From contig NZ_CP065359.1 in assembly GCF_019904295.1 (NCBI RefSeq), positions 2,381,001 through 2,445,000 on the forward strand: 64,000 nt of DNA. The letters run 5' to 3'. Positions 58,372-64,000 of this stretch are shown here, in pieces. The notes beneath the pieces were generated by a model. The model did no database searches and was not told where the DNA came from. It saw nothing but the letters and a program-made list of their open reading frames with translations. This stretch comes from Ruegeria sp. SCSIO 43209. Lineage in GTDB: Bacteria > Pseudomonadota > Alphaproteobacteria > Rhodobacterales > Rhodobacteraceae. The position numbers and the translations under genes are program-made. Numbering within the stretch: position 1 is the first letter of the stretch; every line of letters begins with the position of its first letter.

Positions 58372-59142
58372 ATGCCTTTTCAAAAAGTTCAAACCGAAAA
58401 ACTGTCACTGGCTGTTGTGCGCCAGATCGAACTGCTGATCCTGCGCGGCATTCTGCGCCCCGGAGAACGCCTGCCCTCAGAACGGGAGCTGGCCGAGCGG
58501 ATGGGCGTGTCGCGCCCGTCGCTGCGCGAGGCAATCTCGGACCTCCAGGAGCAGGGATTGCTGACTGCCAAGGCCGGATCGGGCATCTATGTGGCCGAGG
58601 TTCTGGGCTCGGCCTTCGCGCCAGCTTTGATCCGGTTGTTCGGCAATCACGACGAGGCAGTGTTCGACTATCTCTCATTCCGGCGTGACATGGAGGGTCT
58701 AGCGGCTGAGCGTGCCGCCCGCATGGGCTCGGGCAGCGATCTGAAGGTGGTGCAGACCATACTGGACAAGATGGAAGACGCCCACGCCCGCAATGCAGCC
58801 GAAGAAGAGGCGCATCTGGACGCCCAGTTCCATATGGCGATCATCGAGGCCAGTCATAACGTGGTGATGCTGCATATGATGCGGTCGATGTTCGATCTGC
58901 TGCGGCAGGGCGTATTCTACAACCGACAGATCATGTTCCAGCAACGCACCACCCGCGACGCAATTCTGGACCAGCACCGAGCCATCAACACAGCCCTGCA
59001 GGACCGCGACCCGAAAGGGGCACGGAAGGCGGTCGAAGATCATCTGAACTTTGTCAAAAGCTGCATGGCCGATCAGCAGAAGGCCCTGCGCAATGAAGAG
59101 ATCGCGCAACAGCGTTTGAAGCACGAGACTGGAGAGGTCTGA
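58372..59142 (+). CDS. GntR family transcriptional regulator, FadR subfamily
   Basis: 256 residues. N-terminal winged helix (about 8-75) with LPSERELAERMGVSRPSLREAI, then an all-helical FCD ligand domain with HLDAQFHMAIIEASHN and HRAINTALQDRD, carrying the Asp-His-His metal residues expected for lactate, pyruvate or glycolate sensors (PdhR/LldR group). The ligand is unknown. It likely binds the palindrome upstream and may control the divergent aminotransferase. Confidence 0.9.
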   Translation: MPFQKVQTEKLSLAVVRQIELLILRGILRPGERLPSERELAERMGVSRPSLREAISDLQEQGLLTAKAGSGIYVAEVLGSAFAPALIRLFGNHDEAVFDYLSFRRDMEGLAAERAARMGSGSDLKVVQTILDKMEDAHARNAAEEEAHLDAQFHMAIIEASHNVVMLHMMRSMFDLLRQGVFYNRQIMFQQRTTRDAILDQHRAINTALQDRDPKGARKAVEDHLNFVKSCMADQQKALRNEEIAQQRLKHETGEV

Positions 59143-59170
59143 TCCTTCAAACTGGAAGCCACGAAAAGAA

Positions 59171-59201
59171 AAAACCCGAGAGCCTGAAGCCCTCGGGTTT
59201 T
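59171..59201. terminator. bidirectional terminator between the regulator and the ATP synthase operon
   Basis: AAAACCCGAG/CTCGGGTTTT stem with an 11-base loop, A-run on one side and T-run on the other, so it can serve both convergent units. Confidence 0.9.
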
Positions 59202-59223
59202 TCAAATCATATGATCCAGGCGA

Positions 59224-59784
59224 TCAGTGTAGCTTTTCACCCACATCCGCGATGGATGCATCGATCAGCTTGTTCGCCTGCGTTGCGGTCATCTGTTTGG
59301 CCAGCACGGCGTTGGCTGCCGAAACCGCTACGGTGATGGCCTGATCGCGGACTTCCTTGACGGCAGATGCCTCGGCGGATGCGATTTGATCCTGCGCTGC
59401 CGCGAGACGGCGCGCGATGGATTTTTCCAGATCGACCTTAGCCTGTTCAGCTGCCAGAACCGCGTCTTCCTTGGCCGCGGCAACGATAGCTTCGGCCTGA
59501 CCCTGAACTTCGCGCTGCTTGCGCTCGTACGAGGCCAACAGGCTGCGTGCTTCTTCATGCAGGGCGCGGGCTTCGTCCAGCTCGGCTTGAATACCTTCGG
59601 CGCGATTGTCCAGCGCACCACCGATCATACCGGGGACCTTGAAGTAGAACAGGACCGCGATAAAGACGATGAAGCCCAGAGTGACGACAAAGTCAGTGTT
59701 GGCAAGCGAGAAGAACGGGCCGCTTGCGGCCAGCGCGGGGCTGGCGGCACCAACGGTCAGGGTAAGGGCAAGAGTGTTCCGCAT
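59224..59784 (-). CDS. atpF: ATP synthase F0 subunit b
   Basis: 186 residues. Stator arm. One N-terminal membrane helix (about 32-50; VVTLGFIVFIAVLFYFK) then a long charged helix. A leader-like N-terminus (LALTLTVGAASPALAAS) precedes the anchor, as in several Rhodobacteraceae. Forms a heterodimer with b'. Confidence 0.93.
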   Translation of the reverse strand: MRNTLALTLTVGAASPALAASGPFFSLANTDFVVTLGFIVFIAVLFYFKVPGMIGGALDNRAEGIQAELDEARALHEEARSLLASYERKQREVQGQAEAIVAAAKEDAVLAAEQAKVDLEKSIARRLAAAQDQIASAEASAVKEVRDQAITVAVSAANAVLAKQMTATQANKLIDASIADVGEKLH

Positions 59785-59789
59785 GTCAC

Positions 59790-60341
59790 TTATCCTTTCG
59801 TCTGCGCATCTACTGCACTGTTGATGGCTTTGGCATCCGCCTCGCCGCCCAGTGCTGTGACCAGTTCAGCCGCCGTATCCTTGGCAACCACTTGAATGCT
59901 TTCCAGCGCACCTGCACGGATTTCGGCAATTGCCTTTTCCGATTCAGTCGCCTTTGCAGCGATTTCCGCATCCGCCTTGGCAATCGCGTCATCCAGACCG
60001 GCCTGGATTTCGGCGCGGGCTTCCGCTGCGATACGCTGAGCCTCAGAACGGGCATCGGCCAGCGCTTTGTTATAGGCCTCTTCGGCCTCGACCGCTTTGG
60101 CCTTCAGATCTTCGGCCGCAGCCAGGTCATTTGTAATGGTCCCCTGGCGTTCAGCCAGGATTGCCGCGATGCGGGGCAGAGCCACGCGGGACAGGACCAG
60201 AAAGATGACGACCAGCGTGATGACCAGCCAGAAAATCTGGTTGGGGAACCAATCGAAGCAGAGCTGCGGCATCCCGACGGCGTAGCCGCTGGAATCAACG
60301 CATGTGCCTACTACTTCTTCAGCAATGGGTTCAGTCGCCAT
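59790..60341 (-). CDS. atpX: ATP synthase F0 subunit b'
   Basis: 183 residues. Membrane helix about 36-56 ([20 protein letters not shown]) after an N-terminal stretch with two cysteines, then an Ala/Glu-rich helix. The divergent second b copy is typical of photosynthetic and related alphaproteobacteria. Five bases before atpF. Confidence 0.93.
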   Translation of the reverse strand: MATEPIAEEVVGTCVDSSGYAVGMPQLCFDWFPNQIFWLVITLVVIFLVLSRVALPRIAAILAERQGTITNDLAAAEDLKAKAVEAEEAYNKALADARSEAQRIAAEARAEIQAGLDDAIAKADAEIAAKATESEKAIAEIRAGALESIQVVAKDTAAELVTALGGEADAKAINSAVDAQTKG

Positions 60342-60427
60342 GATGTCCTCCGTCGGAACGTTGTCTTTACAACAGATGGGCCGCTATGGCTTGGGCCCAC
60401 CTGCGCGTAAGGATCAGGTTCCGCAGA

Positions 60428-60652
60428 TTATACGGCGAACATCAGCAGCAGCGAGACCAGGAATGCGAAGATGCCCAGCGCTTCTGCGAACGCGATACCG
60501 ATGAACAGGGTTGCGGTCTGCGAAGCAGCCGCCGAAGGGTTGCGCAGGGCGCCGGCCAGGAAGTTGCCTGCAACGTTGCCCACCCCGATTGCGGCTGCGC
60601 CGGAACCGATTGCTGCCAGGCCTGCGCCGATGTGTGCGAGATCGCCTTCCAT
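60428..60652 (-). CDS. atpE: ATP synthase F0 subunit c
   Basis: 74 residues, two helices. Proton-binding Glu57 in [15 protein letters not shown]; polar loop RNP at 37-39. Glycine motif [17 protein letters not shown] in helix 1. Glu57 indicates proton coupling, but the residues for Na+ coupling were not checked in detail. Confidence 0.97.
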   Translation of the reverse strand: MEGDLAHIGAGLAAIGSGAAAIGVGNVAGNFLAGALRNPSAAASQTATLFIGIAFAEALGIFAFLVSLLLMFAV

Positions 60653-60700
60653 GAGAATTCTCCTTACGATTTGGAAGTTTCGATGTTGGGGGTTCGGACC

Positions 60701-61459
60701 TTAGTGCGACGGATGCAGCGCATCTTTCAGATACACACAGGTCAGAATGGTGAAGACGTAGGCCTGAATGAAGGACACGAGGACCTCAAGGCCATACATT
60801 GCGGTGATCGCCAGAACCGACACGGGCGAGATCACGGCAATCGCGGCAAAGCCTGCGAACACCTTGATAACCGCGTGGCCTGCCATGACGTTACCGGCAA
60901 GACGAATGGAGTGGCTGACCGGGCGTACGAAGTACGAGATCAGCTCGATAATCGCCAGAACAGGGCGCAGCGCCAGCGGCGCGCTGGAGACCCAGAACAA
61001 GCCCAGGAACGCAGCGCCGTTCTTGACGAAACCCAAAACGGTCACGGTCAGGAACACGGCCAGCGCCAGCGGGATGGTCACGGCGAAATGCGATGTGGTG
61101 GTGAAGGACATGGGCAACATGCCCAGGAAGTTCGCGCAGACGATGAACATGAACAGGGTCATGACATAGGGGAAGTACTTGACGCCTTCCTTGCCGCAGA
61201 TGTCTTCCAGCATCTTGTAGATGAAACCATAGGCCAGCTCGGCCACCGACTGCATCCGCGTCGGAACAATGGCGCGCTTGGACGTGCTGAGAACCAGCAG
61301 GGCAAAGATCGCCGCAATCGCCAGGAACAACCACAGGGTCACGTTTGTGGGCGTGTACCAGGCAATCGCACCGTCGCCGAACAACGGCTTGACGATAAAC
61401 TGGTCCATTGGATGGAAAGCCAGGCTGCTGCCTTTTTCTGCGGTGGTCTCGGTTGCCAC
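60701..61459 (-). CDS. atpB: ATP synthase F0 subunit a
   Basis: 252 residues, five to six membrane helices. The essential arginine is Arg186 in SHSIRLAGN. Length and [16 protein letters not shown] block are normal. Two bases after atpI. Confidence 0.96.
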   Translation of the reverse strand: MATETTAEKGSSLAFHPMDQFIVKPLFGDGAIAWYTPTNVTLWLFLAIAAIFALLVLSTSKRAIVPTRMQSVAELAYGFIYKMLEDICGKEGVKYFPYVMTLFMFIVCANFLGMLPMSFTTTSHFAVTIPLALAVFLTVTVLGFVKNGAAFLGLFWVSSAPLALRPVLAIIELISYFVRPVSHSIRLAGNVMAGHAVIKVFAGFAAIAVISPVSVLAITAMYGLEVLVSFIQAYVFTILTCVYLKDALHPSH

Positions 61460-61461
61460 GT

Positions 61462-61794
61462 TCAGTCCCTCTCGTCCTTCTCGGTCGCGCTTGCGGCCGC
61501 TTGTTTCTCTTGAACCTCTTTCGCGCTGCGGAGCATAACCTTCACGCCCGCGACAAGGCCCAGCAATGTGAACAGCACCAGAAAGATCGGGATCGTCCCG
61601 AGCAGGCTGTCCAGCCCGTATCCGATGCCAAATCCGATCCCCAGACCGGAAACCATTTCGATGACCATCCTCCAGGCAAGCTCGCCTCCGGATACGTCAG
61701 CATCCGCACGAGGTTTCGGCGCTTTGGCCTTTTTCGCCGCTTCGATCTTGGCCTCCAGCTGCGCCATACGCTGCTTTTGGTCATCTTCGGTCAC
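61462..61794 (-). CDS. atpI: ATP synthase assembly protein AtpI/AtpZ
   Basis: 110 residues, basic coiled N-terminus ([19 protein letters not shown]) and two membrane helices with [18 protein letters not shown]. Helps c-ring assembly or Mg uptake in relatives. First gene of the F0 operon; the F1 genes lie elsewhere, as is common in this order. Confidence 0.9.
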   Translation of the reverse strand: MTEDDQKQRMAQLEAKIEAAKKAKAPKPRADADVSGGELAWRMVIEMVSGLGIGFGIGYGLDSLLGTIPIFLVLFTLLGLVAGVKVMLRSAKEVQEKQAAASATEKDERD

Positions 61795-61979
61795 GGGCGT
61801 TTCCCTCGCACAGTCTTGGGTAGGGTGCTAAGGGGCTGAAGGCGCAGAGTCAACGGCAATGAAGCCGCAGCATGAACGTCGCTAAGTATAAGATTTTCAT
61901 AATAAAATCACAGACCGCGTGAAACCTGCCGATGGCGTATAGTTCGCTGACCGGGCGGATAAGCCTGAATCCGCATATT

Positions 61980-61993
61980 CAACCAAATGGTTG
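61980..61993. promoter_or_regulatory. palindrome CAACCA-AA-TGGTTG, probable ArsR operator
   Basis: Perfect six-base arms, 33 bases before the ArsR gene start. This CAACCAAATGGTTG pattern is what I associate with ArsR repressors of SRPBCC-linked genes. Confidence 0.7.
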
Positions 61994-62010
61994 ACCAAAC
62001 TCACAGGCTA

Positions 62011-62026
62011 TGGTTCAGCGGAACCA
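62011..62026. promoter_or_regulatory. second inverted repeat TGGTTC-N4-GAACCA at the ArsR start
   Basis: Perfect six-base arms whose last base is the A of the start codon. It could be a second half of the operator region or hide the start in a hairpin. Confidence 0.5.
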
Positions 62027-62358
62027 TGTCCAACGACCTCGACACTGTCTTCGCAGCCCTCGCCGATCCCACCCGCCGTGCCATCTTAGCGATGCTGCTG
62101 GAAGATGACATGGCCGTCACCGACGTGGCCGAACCGTTCGAAATGTCGCTGGCCGCGATTTCAAAGCATCTGGTGATCCTGACCAAAGCAGGTCTGATTT
62201 CTCAGGAAAAACGCGGACGGGTGAAGTGGTGCAAACTTGAACCCGACGCGCTTCGTGCGGCCTCGGTTTGGATGCAGGGGTTCGGACAGTTCGAACCGGT
62301 CAATCTGGATGCGTTCGAGCGGTTTCTTGAAGTTGAACTGCCCCCGGATGAGGCCTAA
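62026..62358 (+). CDS. ArsR family winged-helix repressor
   Basis: 110 residues from the ATG at 62026 (MSNDLDTVFAALADPTRR); an upstream ATG at 61987 lies inside the palindrome and is less likely. Winged helix with MSLAAISKHLVILTKAGLI as recognition part. No metal-binding cysteine cluster is seen (only one Cys in VKWCKLEP), so it is not a classic arsenic sensor. The usual SRPBCC partner gene is absent; the stop overlaps the convergent stress protein gene by four bases (CTAA). Confidence 0.87.
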   Translation: MSNDLDTVFAALADPTRRAILAMLLEDDMAVTDVAEPFEMSLAAISKHLVILTKAGLISQEKRGRVKWCKLEPDALRAASVWMQGFGQFEPVNLDAFERFLEVELPPDEA

Positions 62359-62768
62359 CGCACAACTAAGACCGACATGCTGGCGTGTTTGGCCAGATAT
62401 CCCGCGTGGCTGGACAGGATATAGTCTGTGATCCGGGGTGCGTGGGTTCCCACAACAATCAGATCGGCCCCCATTTCCTCTGCTGCGTGGGTCAGGTCCT
62501 TGTCGATCTCGACCGCGACATCAACCGAGTGAATGTTGCGTGTGTCCACACTTGTGCCGCATTGCATCACAATTTCACTGGCACAGGTCAGCAATTCTTG
62601 TTTGATCGCGTCTGTTGTCAGGTGGCTATCCCCAGGCTGCGGGCCGGTGACGCTGACGATGGTCACTTTGGCGCCCTGCCATTTGGCCAATTGCGCCGCA
62701 ACCTCGGTGGCTTTCTTGACCTCGGGCGGCAAGTGTAGGTCGACCGGGACCATGATGTGTTTGAACAT
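62355..62768 (-). CDS. universal stress protein (UspA family)
   Basis: 137 residues from the ATG at 62768 (AGGAGG upstream). FKHIMVPVDLHLPPE at the start and ADLIVVGTHAPRITDYILSS near the end; the latter stands for the ATP-binding Gly-x2-Gly-x9-Gly motif, which here is imperfect because later residues read HAGYLAKHA. Single domain. Role unknown. Confidence 0.88.
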   Translation of the reverse strand: MFKHIMVPVDLHLPPEVKKATEVAAQLAKWQGAKVTIVSVTGPQPGDSHLTTDAIKQELLTCASEIVMQCGTSVDTRNIHSVDVAVEIDKDLTHAAEEMGADLIVVGTHAPRITDYILSSHAGYLAKHASMSVLVVR

Positions 62769-62849
62769 ATTGGCGTCCTCCTGATCCTGAGATATGTCGA
62801 CCCGGGCGGTTCGCCAGTCTGACCCGTCGGGACGATCCAAACGGCAGGC

Positions 62850-63128
62850 TCAGCCCTCGCGGCTATATTCCACCCCGGTCACAACCCCCGTTGGGTCGGC
62901 ACGACAGAGCCACGGAGCCTCGGCCCCTGCCACGAATACACTGGTGACTGAGCCTGTCGGGCTGGACTGGGTCGACATCGCTTTGACACCATCAGGCCCT
63001 GTGCCGGTTTCGGCGCCCACCAGAGCTTCGCAGCTGGCTTGCAGGTCCGCCTCTGCAGCGTCTTTCGCGCCACCGGGGGCACAGGCGGACAGCGCCAGCA
63101 ATGCGGGAATAAGTGACATTGTTTTCAT
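62850..63128 (-). CDS. small lipoprotein
   Basis: 92 residues from the ATG at 63128 (AAGGAG upstream). Lipobox L-S-A-C (Cys16) followed by APGGAKDAAEADLQASCEAL. Two further cysteines may pair. Not recognised. It precedes the universal stress gene on the same strand. Confidence 0.7.
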   Translation of the reverse strand: MKTMSLIPALLALSACAPGGAKDAAEADLQASCEALVGAETGTGPDGVKAMSTQSSPTGSVTSVFVAGAEAPWLCRADPTGVVTGVEYSREG

Positions 63129-63185
63129 GGCCCAGCTCCTTGGTGGTGACAGGCAGGCTGCCACATCAGGTAGAAATCACAAGCT

Positions 63186-64000
63186 TCAATTCGAGCGCAC
63201 CGGAGTGTTTGCAGGCGCGTCTTCTCCTTTCAGCAGCAACAACAGCGCAACAGCGGTGAGCCCGGCACCAACCAACACCAATGCCGTCGGCGCAGGACGT
63301 CCCAGGGCGATTTCCCACAGGATCACCCAGCTGGGCGTCAGGTAAGTGTAGGCCATGACCTTTGCCGCGGGCAAACGCAGGGCTGCAAACTGAACCAGTA
63401 CAAAACTGGCGGCGGTCGCAAACAACGAGATATAAAGCAGCGTCACCCAGACAATCCCGGGAAGGTTGCCCCAATCTACTGCACGGATATCGGACCAGCC
63501 CCAGACCGTCAGGATCAAACACCCCGCAACCAACGTACCGAAGGTGAACACCACCGCAGGCTCTCCCCGGTTCAATCGCCGTATCATCGGCGTATAGACG
63601 GCGTGCGCGGCGCAACCCCAGAAATAGATGATCTCGCCGCCTCCGATCTCGAAGACCTGAAAGGCTTGCCAATCCGCTCTGAAGATCACCCACAGCGCAC
63701 CGACCGCACCGACCGTCAGGGCCAGCGCCATGCGTGGAGTGGTGATCTGGCGCAGCAGCACCCACCCGGCCAGCGCCGACATGACCGGGGTCAGCGTAAA
63801 GACCGCCGCCGCGCTGACCGGGGGAGCGGTTTTCAATCCGTAGAACATCAGGACAAAGTAGGCTCCGAACAATCCGCCAAGCACCAGATAGCGCCATGGT
63901 GCCCGAGCCGCGCTGCGCGGAATGCCCGTTGTGGCAATCGCAGCGATGCCGATCACAACCGCCGCAATCGCAAAGCGCGCTGCCGTGATCGCCGACGGTG
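63186..64000 (-). CDS. EamA/DMT family transporter (5' partial)
   Basis: The frame runs to the window edge with residues PSAITAARFAIAAVVIG before the first internal GTG (63956), a typical first EamA helix, so the start is outside. Visible part has about eight or nine helices in two EamA repeats (GGLFGAYFVLMFYGLKTAPP and APTALVLVGAGLTAVALLLL). Substrate unknown. Confidence 0.88.
   Translation of the reverse strand, partial: PSAITAARFAIAAVVIGIAAIATTGIPRSAARAPWRYLVLGGLFGAYFVLMFYGLKTAPPVSAAAVFTLTPVMSALAGWVLLRQITTPRMALALTVGAVGALWVIFRADWQAFQVFEIGGGEIIYFWGCAAHAVYTPMIRRLNRGEPAVVFTFGTLVAGCLILTVWGWSDIRAVDWGNLPGIVWVTLLYISLFATAASFVLVQFAALRLPAAKVMAYTYLTPSWVILWEIALGRPAPTALVLVGAGLTAVALLLLLKGEDAPANTPVRSN

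Noticed and set aside
60386..61513. 375-aa antisense frame across the F0 genes
   Set aside because: Covers three conserved genes on the other strand and has a biased composition.

Overview
The window is about 60% GC and reads as a chromosomal core segment of an alphaproteobacterium of the Rhodobacteraceae, most likely the Roseobacter group. The signs are the ChvG/ChvI-HprK-RapZ-PTS block beside pckA, an F0 ATP synthase operon with both b and b' subunits and no F1 genes, a probable methylsuccinyl-CoA dehydrogenase (ethylmalonyl-CoA pathway), DUF6473, DUF1491 and DUF3429 family proteins, and B12 genes of the aerobic kind. I saw no insertion sequence, prophage, CRISPR array, rRNA or tRNA. Coding density is very high and essentially every gene is intact.

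Layout. 1-6.3 kb: end of a DUF374 acyltransferase, two small low-GC ORFs, tuf, a lipoprotein, parC and an SH3 protein. 6.4-11.9 kb: an SDR enzyme, a small two-helix membrane protein, corrinoid adenosyltransferase, etfBA, a DUF6473 protein and 3-hydroxybutyryl-CoA dehydrogenase. 11.9-19.3 kb: a minus-strand regulatory block (chvI-chvG-hprK-rapZ-EIIA-HPr-acyltransferase) divergent from pckA. 19.6-24.2 kb: a small winged-helix protein, membrane proteins, a TauE/SafE permease, mcd and two small lipoproteins. 24.2-35.9 kb: recO, then a long minus-strand unit that starts at a good sigma-70-like promoter before rpoZ and runs rpoZ-rel-DUF2062-pdxJ-lysE-Dabb-qor-acpS-lepB-rnc-GNAT-era-DUF1491-SemiSWEET. 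This is the widespread pdxJ-acpS-lepB-rnc-era-recO neighbourhood with extra genes spliced in.

36-46.4 kb: folK, a LabA-like NYN protein, a plus-strand set (ispH-DUF3429-methyltransferase-rnhA-TRIC channel-ClpP-like lipoprotein), then minus-strand agmatinase, two tiny membrane proteins and def-def2-fmt, followed by a PatB lyase and an FAH-family enzyme. 46.5-64 kb: a Xi-class glutathione transferase, a degenerate receiver protein, cobC-cbiB, a lytic transglycosylase, a glutamine amidotransferase, smc, a PLP aminotransferase divergent from a FadR-type regulator, the F0 operon, an ArsR regulator, a universal stress protein and a DMT transporter that runs off the end.

The genes mainly serve housekeeping: translation and protein maturation, RNA processing, stringent response, chromosome management, energy coupling, CoA-linked carbon metabolism and B12. 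No clearly new multi-gene system is evident. The best leads are a deformylase paralogue lacking two active-site residues, a lipoprotein with a ClpP-like Ser/His pair, a regulatory-looking PTS joined to ChvGI and pckA, several exact palindromes in front of regulators, two copies of a stem-loop placed the same distance after stop codons, and convergent gene pairs that share their stop codons.
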